Assembly (NCBI RefSeq): GCF_964355755.1
Contig: NC_092673.1
Coordinates: forward strand, 12,779,001-12,839,000
DNA from: Antedon mediterranea
Taxonomy: Eukaryota > Echinodermata > Crinoidea > Comatulida > Antedonidae
Direction of reading: 5' to 3'
DNA length: 60,000 nucleotides
The notes under the pieces were generated by a model. It worked only from the letters and a program-made list of their open reading frames with translations. It did not search any database and was not told the origin of the DNA. Both the position numbers and the translations under genes were made by a program. Shown here one piece after another: positions 22,282 to 36,361 of the stretch. Position 1 is the stretch's first letter. Every line of letters starts with the position of its first letter.

Positions 22282-24294
22282 TGGATTTATATTGAAAATT
22301 ATCCATTTTTTTCAACCCACAAAGGCTGTCTCTCTCTCTCTCTAATTCTGTTAATATTATAATTATATAAATGAACTTACAAAAGATTTCAAAGAGAAAG
22401 AGATTAATATTTTTTATTGATAAAAAGACTCATTCTTGGCCGACGATATAATTCTCATTGGGAATAGTGAAAATGATCTACAATCATTATTGAAAGCATC
22501 AATTTACAACAAAATTTAAAATGTTATAATTTTGAAAAATAATATGCAGGCCTGATTGTAACCAACCACCAACGCATTAACAATCAAAGGAAATAGCCAA
22601 TCGGTAACAAATTCATAGACGAAGCCAACATGTATAGCATGCACACAGAAATTACAAAAACACAAGCCATATAGATGAAGGAAAAGGATCGAACAGAATT
22701 ATTTTATTAAATTTTCATGCAGTCAAACAACGCAACAAAGCAACCTGGGAATTTCCTTTCTTGAGTGCTAAGCACTATCGAATTGGTTATCTATACTGCA
22801 TTTCAATCATAAAACTTAGTAAAACAATAAAAATACATAAGATATAATAAATTGTGTGAACAATCATTTAAATATACAGATAACATGGTTCGTGTGTACA
22901 GACAATTAAAGATGATATACGATAAAATTAGGAATATCTTGCCATACATGGGGACAATTTTTATACAAGGAATAATTAAAAGAATTGGTTCTTTAATATT
23001 ATTAATTATTCTTTAACAATTGTGTTCTGTTTATGTAGTTATCTGTATGAAAAAAGCGCCATCTATAGCGGACGTATAAGTAGCGATAATTTTGACCAAT
23101 CAAATTGGGATTCTTTCAAACTCATTGTTTCCTAAAAAAATCCCAAGCTCTGAACTTACCACTCATCGTATTACTATAAGGATATTCATTTCTGAAAAAT
23201 AGGCCAAGTTTACATGAAAGATGATTTGATCATAATAGGGGAAGTGTTTTGATGATAGAATCTAAAGTTTATATAAACTTTTTTTTTAAGATTTAATGTG
23301 GCGTACAGTTAATTATGTTATGAATTTTTTTGTATCTCTTTATCAGAGGCACAGTCTCAATGAGGGAGATGTGCAACAAGAGTAAATAAACATAATTATA
23401 TTAAAAAAAATATATACATAAAAACCATTAAAAAAAATATTTAAAAAGTATAATTTGTCATGACAAACCACTGACAAATTTGATATCTTCAAATATAAAA
23501 CAAAACGTAAAAAAACAAAGCATTATTAAAAGTAAACTGAGAAAGATTAAAAACTAGAAATGTTACTGTTACTCTATATTCATGCACTACGCATATTTTA
23601 GTTTACATTTCTATGGCTTTAGGTTAATTAAATAAGTTGTATATGTTTTCTCCTTATTGTGAATAACGTTTGAATGTATTTTTTCTTTTTATTTGTAAGA
23701 GGCTATAGGCCTATAACTTGATTCGGCTGTTGAGAAAAAAAAACATATAATAATATTACATGAAATGTAAAATAAAACATGATATGATTTAACTGTTGAC
23801 GGTAAAAAACATGTTAGGGCCTATAGGCTATATAAATATAGTGTAAAATACGATATAATTTACAGACACATAGGCTAACCATAGCAGCAGTTTTTTGTTT
23901 GTTTTTATCAAACACAGTGAAATACAAAACAATTGGCACAATGACACGAACAATAGAAGCCTCAACAAGCCTGGCACACCCAACCCAACATATTGACTAA
24001 CACCCCTATAAATAATAATGGAATAGTCCTATATTCAATACATGCCGAAAACTCAGGTTGATCCTAAATCAGTTTCAGTAATGGAAAAGTGGACAATTTC
24101 GGTTTGTTTTAAAATGAATAAAGTACAGTATTGTAATTGCATTGGACGTTGACGTAGTCACATGAAATATAACGTTGATCAGCTGCAGCAGCCAATCAAA
24201 TTCGTTCGCGCTTTTTCCAAAGATTAGATGCGAATGACGGTTAAATGAACATAAAACCGTATATTGTTCATTTCTTTTATCAATTTGTTAAATC

Positions 24295-24658
24295 ATGAAC
24301 ATGATAAGCGACTCTGAGCTAATGCTTCAATACTCAAGCGAAGACGATGCATATTTCTACGATAATAACATTATGAATATCACATTTTCTGATGATGGCA
24401 CGACAGAACACCCTGTTCCAACTGCTGAGCGTATGCTATACTAGGCCTATTCTTCAAGTGAAGACGATGAAGAAGGCCTAGGCATAGGCCTAGTCCTAGG
24501 AGTAGATGATACAGAAGGGTCGCCTACTGGGATTTCGACTACCGAAGTTCTTCCGACTACCGAAGTTCTTCCAGCAGCAAAGAGAAAAGCATGGGAGGTT
24601 TCTTCAACAGATTTCGATACTTCTGATGATGACATACAGACAGAGTCAGCAGCAGCAG
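24295..24658 (+). pseudogene. First-exon copy 1a, copy B
   Basis: Identical to 5926-6289, including the TAG stop created by the TAGGCC insertion (24442-24444) and the phase-1 GTGAGT donor. Confidence 0.65.
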
Positions 24659-24829
24659 GTGAGTAACAATACAATAGGCCTAGCCTACAACAATGAATGT
24701 TCATACCTAGGTAGGCCTAGGCCTAGCTAGAGGCCTAGTTATTTACTACTACTAGTACTAGGCCCTAGGCCTGGGCCTAGTAAATATTACTTATTACTAA
24801 GCCTAGCTAGAGATAGGCTCTAGCCTAGG
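24470..24829. repeat. TAGGCC/CCTAGG hexamer cluster, copy B
   Basis: Same cluster as 6101-6460, with no difference noticed. Confidence 0.6.
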
Positions 24830-25683
24830 CCTATTCCTATGGAAATTTTAGTATGTAGTACTGTACTGTGTTTGGGATAGAAAAAACTTAATATAGGGGT
24901 AATCAACCATTTGCCAGGTACACTCAAAATGTGTGCCGGCCCCCTTAATAGGCCTATATCCACTTGTTTGTGGGAAAGGGTGTCCCAAAGAAAAGATCAA
25001 ACATACACATTTACAATAATATTTTACCATGTGTGGCATATAATTAATTATTTAAAATAACGATAGTGAGGCATTTGATGAATAGGCATCACGCTTGCCA
25101 TATGATTGTTTGTTGCCTACATTCCTTGTTGTTTTATCATGCTAATTACTTCCTCATTTACATACAACCTGTCCTATTGGTATATAAGTAATCTTAAGCC
25201 TAGGCGTTGTTTTCTGTTCTGGTGGAAGATGAGAATAGTTTCTCAAAACATGTCAATTTTTAGGCAGTTTGCCTATTCATATGCTTCACTATCGTTATTT
25301 TAACTCAAAATTTCGGTGGAATCATTCTTGATTTAATATCTATATATAAATTTACGTAAGGGCAAAATTCGGTAAATCGCGCCTTACTTCTAGAATTTTC
25401 ACTCGATGGTATGTAAAGTTGGTTCGTACTTTCGGTACTGATTTTAACCGCCTGATGTAACCCTGTTTACTAATTAAATTGAGTTAGATAATTAGTTATT
25501 GACGATTAAAACGAATTTAGGTTCAAAGATTTGCCCCAAATAGGGGTGTTTTCCGATCGTGGTATACACTGTCTAATGGATGTCCATCTTGAAAAATACC
25601 CGCCAAAAAAATGCGAGGAGGCTTCGCATTTTTCTATCTCCTCCTACGATAATTGTTTTTAATAGCTGAAAACCGGTTGAACA

Positions 25684-25819
25684 GCTAGAGTACACCATCA
25701 TAATGTTGAAGACAGGCCGATTTTCTTTTAAAAATACTATTTTGATAGATTGCTAGAGTACACCATCATAATGTTGAAGACAGGCCGATTTTCTTTAAAA
25801 AATACTATTTTGATAGATT
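25684..25819. repeat. Two-copy 68-bp tandem repeat, copy B
   Basis: Counterpart of 7315-7450. Confidence 0.8.
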
Positions 25820-27086
25820 TAATATACGATTATACAAATGTATTGATTTGCGATGAATGGAACATCCAGTTTGGTTTAACACAAGTACTGTAGGTAAATT
25901 TATGAGCCCTTGGTTTAACACATACGGTAGGTAAATATATGGGCCCTTTGAGAATAAACTTGCAATAGGTTCGGAAAATGTTAAAAACCAATTTCTATTA
26001 TTTGAATCGGTAAACAGTTTCCATTTATTATACATTGATAATGAAACATGAAATATTCCTATTTATGTCCCTCGAGGTTCATTACAATTTATATTTAGTA
26101 GTCCCACGGACTTCATCTTAGCCACTCCCCCGAGTGCTAAGGCCAAATTTATGATACCCTACTTTCTATGTAAGTTTAGTTACAGTTAGTTCTTGACGAT
26201 AATACAACGAATTTAGGTTACACCCTTCGGCCGCGAAAACGTTTCTGTACAAATATGATACCGATTGGCTTTATTTCATTCAACAGCGACCATAATCTCG
26301 CCAATAACAGGATAGATAAACTATTTTATTATTGATGTGCTTATAAATTAAGACTCATGTAAACAGCTTGATTACATCATTTTACAGACAAACGAAACTT
26401 TTTTAAACCTACTGTTTCAATAACTGAGTATAATACTGTATACGTTTTCATAAGTAAGTGCATATACATTTTCGTGTTTTCATTGACGAGATTGTAATAG
26501 TAACTTCAGTAACTATTACAGTACTTATTTATTATACGACACAAGACAATTGTATCTGACAGGTACGTACATTATTCTAAAAAATAAGTCTAGATAGATC
26601 CCTTAGGCGTCATAAATCACAGGCCAACAAATCAGTACTCATGACAGAAATTCGACCCAGTTTGGTTCACACAAATGTTTACAGGAAGTTCAACACCACA
26701 ACCGATGATTTGCCCTAAATATTTAGGTAGACTACAGTTTAATTTTTCACTGAATAGGAGCTTGAATTTCCGATTTCCATTTCGCAGAATGTCTAGGTCT
26801 ATTTATTTAGTTTGGTTCTTATAATATATAAATACAATCAACTTTATTACTGCGGTTCCATCACCACCACCACGTGCCGCCGCCCAATTCCCGTACATAC
26901 ATTTCCATTTCTCCCTAATTTCTTTAATCCACATAAATTAATTGTCCTTTATGGAATCCAGTATTGGTTTTGTTGTCTCTATTTCTGAATACCCCAATTA
27001 GGGGGACACTTCCGTTTTTGTTTAGTGTCCCAAAAAAGTCCCCGTCCGTGGATTCTACTGTATTCGAGAACCATCTGTGAGCACCC

Positions 27087-27123
27087 CTAGATGGTACGCA
27101 AGCGAAGCGAGCGTGCCATCTAG
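27087..27123. repeat. 37-bp hairpin, copy B
   Basis: Counterpart of 8718-8754. Confidence 0.6.
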
Positions 27124-27928
27124 TCTAATTAATTATGTATGATAATAATTTAATCAAATTGCAAATTTTCTGATTACGATACAGAATCTGTTTGTCAAGT
27201 AACAACAACACACAGCACTGCTTATCCAACTGAGCGTATGCTTTACTATTCTTCAAGTGAAGATGATGAAGTAGGCCTAATTGTACGTGGGAACGGTTCA
27301 ATTCAATCAATCAATAATGGATGTTCTGCTGTTGATGATACAGAAGGGTCACCTACTGGGATTTCGACTACCGAAGTTCCTCCAGCAGCAAAGAGAAAAG
27401 CATGGGAGGTTTCTACAACAGATGTCAATACTTCTGATGATGACATACCGACAGAGTCAGCAGGTCAGTAACTTTAACAATACAATGACATGTTATGTAG
27501 TTATTTACTAGGTTAGAGTAGAGGCCGCCTCTAGGCCTATCCCTATGTTTTTATGGGCCCGATCTGGGAGGTAGCAATGTCGTATTCGATTGGGACATTT
27601 ATCGTTGAGTATAGTTTTTTTTGTTTTGATTTACCTTTCCGTACTTATAACACAATTGTGTGCGTTGAGATTGTTCTTAACAAAAAAGTTTGCATTGTTA
27701 ACGTTTTCTATTTCACTGGACCACCTCTAGTTACGTTCAGTATAACCCCTATTAAGGCTTCAGGAACAAAATAATGTCCCCTTGGCAGGGGTTTTTTACT
27801 GGAAAAAAAAGAAATTATTTTGATATGTAAAATAAATAATTGATCTGGAATCATAAAATAAAAAATTGAAATTAGCAGTCCCTTTTAAACAATAAATGTA
27901 TCTAATTATTTCTATGATAATAGTTTAA

Positions 27929-28079
27929 ATTGCACATTTTCTGATTACAACATAGACTCTGTTTGTCTAGTAACAACTACCAAAGTTCCTCCAGCAGCAG
28001 AGAGAAAAGCATGGGAGGTTTCTACAACAGATGTCGATACTTCCGATGTTTGATACTTCCGATGATGACATATCAGCAG
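27929..28079 (+). pseudogene. First-exon copy 1c, broken, copy B
   Basis: Counterpart of 9560-9710, with the same internal duplication and frameshift. Confidence 0.65.
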
Positions 28080-28197
28080 GTCAGTAGCAATAACATTAAC
28101 CATGAGCTTTTGCTAACCTTTCTTAGTAGGGCTCCTACCAACTTTATACAAAACTTCATCTAGGCTTGGATAGGGAATTACCTTTTAAGCAGCCAGC

Positions 28198-28233
<36 letters not shown>

Positions 28234-31200
28234 GCCAGTAGATATTAGTATCCTCTATAGAGGCTAGTTTATTTATTTAGATTTACTTCCCTACTACACC
28301 TTTAAATCATTAGCATACTTAATAATTACAAAGGTGCATTCTTCAGAAATAACAAAATACAACAAAAACCTCATTATTAATAACGATGAGAATAATGGTG
28401 AAAAAAAAAGGATAAATGGTAATAACCTCCCATAAAGCCTATAGCTCCTGGATCAAAATATTATCTTCCACTATCCAAAATTTGAAAATGTCTGCTATCA
28501 ATCACCAGTTACCCCAAATGAAGAATTACTGTACATGTATGTTGCATAGGCTGCTATAAATATTAAACTACTATATTTTTATTTAGCCTGCAAGAGAAAT
28601 ACAGGAGGCCTAGAGACTGTAGAAACTAATTACCTTAATTCATCTGGATCAAGTGATGATGAGATTAAAATCTCTAATCACACAAGTAAGCGTAGTGGTA
28701 AGTTTGATATGTCATTAATTTTTAAAACTACTTTTATTAAATAGTACTTGATGTTGATGGTTGTGCTGTACCTAAAAGATATGGACATTGCTGGTTGTTT
28801 CCATTTGTGTCTGATTCTATGGTCAGGTTCTAATGTTATGTCTGTATGGTATGTAAATAGGTACGACTGTCTAATGAACAAGGCACCTGCACAACCTGTA
28901 ATTGAACACTCGAAAATTGAAATTGAATTATCTGAACCGAAAAAAAAATTGTTTGTCAAAGAATTAAAAGTATCTATATATTAATGCGAATTAGTCACCT
29001 AGTTTTACGTAACCTCCAAAACTTCTGAAACCGTATTGACTGATCACATTTTCCGCAATTGGTACCATATAATTGTTATTTTGTTTGTTTGTTTTTTTTG
29101 CCAATGGATAATGTAAGTTTATTCTTTCTGTAGAAAAAAGGAAAAGGAATCACCTACAGCCAATACACAACTTGTATTTGACCTGCTGTTGTGCATTAAT
29201 GTGCATTGGTATGCTAAATTTTAGAGAAATAAAACAAACAAGGGAAGCTTTTCAAGCAATGACCGAATATGAACAACGCTGTTGGATCCTTAAAATATTT
29301 CAATGAACATCTCAGCACATCCGGAGGTGCCACCAAAATCTGTCTACTAGTTGGTGCTAACAAAGTTTGTGCAAAAGCATGGATGTTAGTAAATGGTATT
29401 GGCCGGTCAACTTTTTACAAAATAAGGAAGCAAGCTATTGGTAATTAATTGTTTAGTTTTACAGTACATTTTACATTATTTAATTTTACATGCTGTTAAT
29501 ATTACTTTTAATGTATGTGTTTAAATGTTGCTGAAACGGAAAGATTACTGTGACTGTGTGAAGATTACTTTCCATTATACTTATAGTCGTATTATACAGG
29601 GACATAGGCAGGATCTGACGAGGAGTGGAGAATAACTTTTTTTTAAATGAATAGAATGCATTTGATTATTGTTTAATTATTTTTACACAATAAAATTAAT
29701 ATGCTTAACACTATGTTAGAAAGATAATGCAAAATGATCATAAGTCATTAATCAATGGATTAAACCAAACAATAATAAAATAGTACAGTATTTGAAATTC
29801 CTAATATTTGAAGTTTACATTTTATTTCTTTTTAGAAGGATGCTGTTATCTTTTACCACCCAACTTCACCAGAAAGATGGTATATAGCAATTCAACTCAA
29901 CAGTGTCGGGCTTGGTTTATTAAATTTTGTAATGAATACGGTGATCAAATGCCAACTAATGGACAAATCCATCTACCATCAACGCTTACCAAACATGATG
30001 TGTACATGCATATGAAAGATGAGTTTGAGCTAAGAAATGAAGATGTGTGTGCATTAGCGACATTCTACAAGTTTTGGTGTGTTGAATTCAAGCATATTGT
30101 AATACCTGAGGTATGTTTACGTTTTTACACTTATTATGGTTTGTACCAATGGACAAAATCCATGTCATCTTCATTGACTGAAGTATTTTTTAACGTATTT
30201 TCAATGTTATGCAGAAAGTCCTGTAGGTTCAATTTTCATTCATAATAAAATACTGGAAAAACATACTGTACAATCCAGATGCATGTATGATGGGCCTCAC
30301 AACTCCTTCCCTACATTCACTATATTGAATGCAAAATTTGTTTAATTTTATATTTTTACGTGCTGTATTTTTTCAATTTTATTTAATAGGAAAATCGTTT
30401 TGCAAAATGCAGCAAATGCACCAGAATTAAATTTGAGCTGCACAAGACAAATCAAAAGCAAAAACGGCAAATACTAATGATGAAGAGAGAGAAGCATTTA
30501 CGAAAACAAAAGTAAGTATGCCTACCTATTTTGTGTACAAAACCAGTAGTTTAAACCTTTCAACAAGAAATTCTGTTGAACTTGTATACCCGGTATTACC
30601 ATAGATAGGAAAAATAATTATTGCTTCCACTGTATACCTCCTCTATAGTATTATTAGTGTTTTTAAAAATAATTCTAACTTAATAAAATTAAGAGTGATT
30701 GAAATAAAACAGAAAATAACGGGGAAAAATGGTAGAAAATGAAAATAATTATTGTGTATGAACAATGAATGAATAAAAGTGGTTGTAAACAAAAAAAGAG
30801 AAAAGATAAACAAAATCATTATTATACAAAAAACCTCTACATTTAATCAATAATTTTAATAGATTAGAAGTAAAGCATTGTCTCATCTTGTCTTCGGCTA
30901 ATAGATAACATATAACTAAACAAAACAAAAATTTATTATTAAATGCAAAATAAAACTATAAACATATGATTTTAATTTTTCAGTATTGAACGTCGAAAGT
31001 ACTATAAACATATGCAGAAAGCAAGACAGAATCCCAACAAGTATTTGTCAATAATTATCGATGGAATGGACCAAAGCAAGACTGATTTACCATCTTTTGC
31101 TTGCGAATCAAAAGAAACGTCGAAGATGTGGAAACTAGCCACACATGTAACTGGTGTTCTGGTACATGGGCGACATGGGCACTGCTTCATTGACCTAAAG

Positions 31201-31602
31201 CAGTTTCCACATGACTCAAACCTAACCTGCAACATTATACTGACGGTGCTGTCAGAGATACAACCTCTACCACCAGTCTTATATCTGCAGTTGGACAATA
31301 GCGGAAAGGATAAAAATAAAAACAGATTTGTTTTTGCCCTATGTGCTCTTCTTGTAGAGTTAAAGATTTTTCGAAAGGTAAATGACTATACATTTATAAA
31401 TGATATATAAATAATAAAACAGTATACACAGTGCACTTTAAAGAACCCAGTTCATCATTCATTTACCCTGTTCTCGTTCACCACAAAATATCCCCTGTGT
31501 TGGGTGATTTCCACCAGCCTAATAGGACATTAATTAATTTACTATTGGTAATTATCTATTAAGACATAAAATATTCAATAACATTCTAGTCTAAATAGAT
31601 GA

Positions 31603-32862
31603 GGCCAAAAAAAAAAAATAGTTTGTTTGCTGTCATCCGCCGCCCCTAATTTCGCCAAAAATTTGGGGCGGAAATAAGAAAAAGTTTTTTTTTTACGTTG
31701 AGGGCGCTTTAAAAAAAAAATTTTTTTTTATAATTTTTTTTGGCCGAAAAGGTGTAAAAATCGAGTGTGCGAGGATGAAACAATAAAAATAATAACGTAG
31801 CGTATATTTCGGTGTATAATCGCACTTTTGACACGCAAATTTAACCTCTAAATTAAGGGTGCGTCTTATACACCGAACATAAATGCCTCAACACACAGAT
31901 ATCGCCACCTCGTTGGCTAGGCCTGGGCTTTTTAAGGTAAGGCCTATTAGTATTACTAAAGTCTAAAGAGTAGGCCTAGCCTAGCTACAGTGTACTAGCG
32001 TAACAGCAACCTGCTAGTTTTCAAGGCATTTTAGCGTGATTTTGTACTAAATATGATGAAAAGATTTAGGCGCTCCGATAAAATTTCATTTGAAAACGAC
32101 GTTTACGATTGGAATAGTATTATATAGTTATACGCACGACCGTCGTACCCCCAGCGCGAGCGAGCCCTTCTTGGCAACCACATTGTTTACACAGTATTCG
32201 ACTAGTATATTCTCCAGTTGATTATAGCATAGACCTAGCGTACACACTTCAGGATACATAGATACTAATCGAATACGATTGTCCGTGAAAACGTGCGCCT
32301 CTCGATAAAAGGATCGAGCGAGGCTAGCCCACACACACGTGTGGTCATGCACTCGATATTGCGGGTGCGAAACTCATTCATAACAAGTTAGAAAGAACTA
32401 ACGGAATGGGGGACTTCCCTTCTTGTTGAGGCTACTGGGCGCGGCCGTCTTATACATCGACGATATACAAAATACCGATATTTTACTCTCAGTTAGGGGT
32501 CGGGTGCGTCTTATTATACACAGGTGCGACTTATACACCGAAATATACGGTACACTAACTTCTAAAAATTAAAATATTTAATTAGGCCTGCTAACAACGA
32601 CCTACTGTGTAGTAGTAGGCCTAGCCTAGGCTAGTTTAGACACGGGGCCTAACGCGCCCAAAACAGAATTAAAGTGTGAAACAAATTATGAATAGATGTT
32701 TGAGCTCGTTGTTTTATTCAGTGTGTTTTGTTACTCTCAAATTCGCGAGCAATTAACAGAAAAATTAACATTAAAAAAAAAAAAAAAAAAAAATTTTTCC
32801 ACCCGCCCCCCTACCAAAATAAAAAAACTTGACAGCAAACAAACAATTTTTTTTTTTAGGCC
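31603..32862. mobile_element. Intronic DNA element with GGCC-A(n) ends, copy B
   Basis: Counterpart of 13231-14490 with TGA flanks. It contains the nested CGTATATTTCGG element at 31801-32549. Confidence 0.6.
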
Positions 32863-34650
32863 TGAGGAAAAAATGGAAATATACTAAAAATGTATTTTTT
32901 TTATTTTGCTTTGAAAAGTTTTAATTTTAAATCATTACTTCTTTTACTCTTTCAGATAAAGATTGGGTTTTTAATGGTGGGTCACACTCACGAGGATATT
33001 GACCAATTATTTTCATGTGTGGCCAAATACCTGAACAAATATAGAGCATCTACACTTGATCATCTTCGAAGTGCTGTTGAAAACTCGTACAAAAAGTTGC
33101 CGATTACATCAAGTATCATTTCCTATCTGCATGACATTAAGAACTGGTTAGTACCATACATGCAAGACATACGTTACCACAGCAAACCACACCAGTTTAA
33201 GTTTGTTTTGGCTCAAACCGGAAAATGCATCATGTCCTATAAGAACTGGTCAACGGATTGTACTTGGTGTGAATGTGCAAGAGAAATGGACACACTTCCA
33301 TATTTGCTCAAGGAAAGCCCTGCTGATATACCAGTGTTGTGTACTCCTGATTTTAGTAATGCAGATATACCAAAGTTAAAAAAAAGTCTGGCGTCTGTTG
33401 CAAATTTTTTGCGAATAGAAGAACGTGACTGGTGGGAGGAATTTTTAAATAATATAGAAGAGATCACAGAAGGTATGTACTGTACTACATTGCATGTGTG
33501 ATGTTTCACCATTTTACACATATATTTTTTGGTTTACAAGAGAATTTTGATTTTAGTATAGATTCAGCAGCTATACCAAAATTCAACTCTTTACTCCACA
33601 CAACTATGTTGGGTCACATTCACCAATGCATGCTTCCACTGATAATTTTATGTGAGAACCTAAAATTATCAAATAACATGAACGATATCTAGTGGAGTAC
33701 ACTGGAGAAACATGCCTCCTGATTAATTCATAAGATAAAATCAATCAATCAGCATCTGATTAGCATGGTGCGCAATGTATTGGCCCAGCTTTTATGCAAC
33801 AAACACCTCAGCATAAATATATCATGATATTTTGTATGAATGTATATTATTTACTTTTTAAAACTAATGCGTACTCTTTTTTTTTAGGAAATGAACAGCG
33901 ATTTTTGCTCCATGACATCATTTTTAATGACAACAATGCAAGCCCTATGAGGGAGGAATCTGATGGAAACGAGACAGACATTAGTGACTCGGATAATGAA
34001 AATGAAATAAGACCGGTATGATAAAGATATTATAGATTTTCAAAATTACATCTTTGAAACATGTAATGCAACATAGTTTAAAGCAGTGCTTATATTTGGG
34101 ATATGATCTCATAATCGCATCAAGCAAATGCATCAACGAAAATTCTATATTTTTAGGGTTGTAAGAAAAATGATTATGACTTTTCTATGCTTTCTCCCAC
34201 ACTACTAGGTACACATTGGTAAATTTTCGAAGCGTAAGCCACCACAGCAACTCGATGTTGGTGCTATGGTAGCAACAGCTTTAAGGAGATATCCCACAGA
34301 ATGGCCTCGGATAGGCAAAATATTCAGCATAAATAACAATGAGGTAGAAGTAGTGTGGTACACTGGAACGTATACTTCCCGGTTTGTTCTGTGTGAAAAA
34401 GATGGACAAGAATGGCGAGAAATAATATCGAAGGAGGAGGTGATAAGTATATTTAATTTAACACCAACTAGTAGATTGCCTACCAATGTTATTGTTAAAT
34501 TAAAAGAATTAAGAGATGACTTTTTAAATGAAAGTTAATGCAGGGAGTTTTACAACTCACTGGTTGTCACAATAGGGTGCACATTAATGGAATTTTACAT
34601 GTATAATGAATCTAAAAAAAATATTTAATTTTCAACCAATTTCATAATTG

Positions 34651-35256
34651 TATATAACAGTAGCTCAACCATATACTGTAGTCAAGTTTATGACCATGTA
34701 GTTTATATAACAATAGCTCAACCATATACTGTAGTCATAAAGTTTATGACCATCTAGTTTGTATAACAGTAGCTCAACAATATACTGTAGTCATAAAGTT
34801 TATGACCATGTAGTTTATATAACAATAGCTCAACCATATACTGTAGTCATAAAGTTTATGACCATGTAGTTTATATAACAATAGCTCAACCATATACTGT
34901 AGTCATAATGTTTATGACCATGTAGTTTGTATAACAATAGCTCAATCATATACTGTAGTCATAAAGTTTATGACCATGTAGTTTATATAACAATAGCTCA
35001 ACCATATACTGTAGTCATAAAGTTTATGACCATGTAGTTTATATAACAATAGCTCAACCATATACTGTAGTCATAATGTTTATGACCATGTAGTTTATAT
35101 AACAATAGCTCAACCATATACTGTAGTCATAAAGTTTATGACCGTGTAGTTTTTATAACAGTAGCTCAACCATATACTGTAGTCAAGTTTATGACCATGT
35201 AGTTTTTATAACAATAGCTCAACCATACTGTAGTCATAATGTTTATGACCATGTAG
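34651..35256. repeat. 56-bp palindrome satellite, copy B
   Basis: It has the same 11 units in the same variant order as 16279-16884. No unit has been gained or lost since duplication. Confidence 0.9.
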
Positions 35257-35757
35257 ATGAACTTTATAGTAAAGTTGTATTAAAACAATGAATGATTAAA
35301 AATTAAAAATATTCTGCAGTTATTAAAATTTGTTTTCTTTGCTTTGTGTGTACTTCGCGAAAAAAATGGACATTATAAAGATTTTTTTGGCCCATACCAT
35401 TTATTTTTTTATTAAAAAAAGCAGTTTCTGCACATTAAACCTAGTTTAAATAAGAAGCTCATAATCCGAACAAAACTCATTGTGTAATGTCTATTGTTGT
35501 TTTGGAAAACGGACAGTATATTTTAACCTAAAAAAGCTAGTATGTTTTTTTCTATAATTATAAAAATGATAGCGAATTATAAATTTATAGAATAAACAAG
35601 GATTTGCATATTGTCGATGTTTCTCAATAATTAAACAAATCTTACAACCACATCTGTTTTTTCAAATAATATTTTTAATTCTAATGATAGCTTTTTTTTA
35701 GGAAAATTCTATAAATAATGCGGATTGTAGAAATCCGTTATGGCACAAAATCGTGTT

Positions 35758-36361
35758 CTAGGTGGAGTGCATTTGACGACTATTTATTAAAAAAAACTAA
35801 CCTGAATATAATGTAAAGACCTAAAAATATGATATCTATGACTATTAACCTATTAAAAACATCGTAGCCATCATGATTGATGAAGGCACAGACAATGTAA
35901 AGTGGCCTAATATCCACATAATATCATCCACATAGAGGCAATTTTGTGATAAATAAAAATTGCCTGCAAGTATATTGTATTAATATTAATATTATTTTGT
36001 GATATGATTATGCTAGTATGTATGCTAGACTTTTATAGAAATAGTAAATAATATTTCCTACTTAAATTATGTTTTTATACTATATTTTTAAAGACACCCC
36101 TACAAAAATTGAATTGTCCAATTTTAAGTGCTTGTATGACGTGATTTTTAAGTCTAAATTTTTTTTAAGTTGGTAAAATTAATAGAAAAGGCTGGAAAAA
36201 CATAATTCATGTGGGGAAAGATGTTTTAGCGCTAAATGCGCACCGTGCGGGTAAAAAATTGCTAAAGCTGAAAAATATGTACAAAGTGATTGGTAATTGG
36301 TAATTTGGTAATCAAAAAGGTTATTACAAAATATTAAAAGGAAAAATGCCTTCATTTCTCA
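35758..36361. other. AT-rich DNA right of the duplication, no gene seen
   Basis: Unique sequence starts at the duplication break. No exon or repeat was recognised. Confidence 0.5.

Larger units (their letters stand above)
27238..34538 (+). pseudogene. DUF7869-like nine-exon gene with one frameshift, copy B
   Basis: Exons: 27238-27463, 28587-28697, 29134-29440, 29836-30110, 30390-30511, 30984-31377, 32956-33472, 33888-34015 and 34209-34538. Reading frames and splice sites are the same as in copy A, and so is the exon-3 frameshift (TGA at 29304-29306). Both copies are therefore equally intact or equally broken. The IIIDGMD, LQLDNSG and GHTHEDID motifs and the Tudor-like tail are all present. 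Because the frameshift is shared, it either predates the duplication or is one base error propagated by assembly. Confidence 0.75.
17386..35757. repeat. Tandem duplication, copy B (complete 18,372-bp unit)
   Basis: Bases 18370-35757 match copy A almost base for base. Bases 17386-18369 have no partner in the window but are expected to be the start of the unit, since copy A is cut by the window edge. No terminal inverted repeats or target-site duplication are visible at 17385/17386 or 35757/35758. The unit therefore looks like a segmental duplication and not a transposon insertion. Confidence 0.85.

Noticed and set aside
1-35757. The 18.37-kb unit as one giant transposon (Maverick or Starship-like)
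   Set aside because: No inverted ends, no target duplication and no element-type gene set; the content is ordinary genomic DNA with older insertions.
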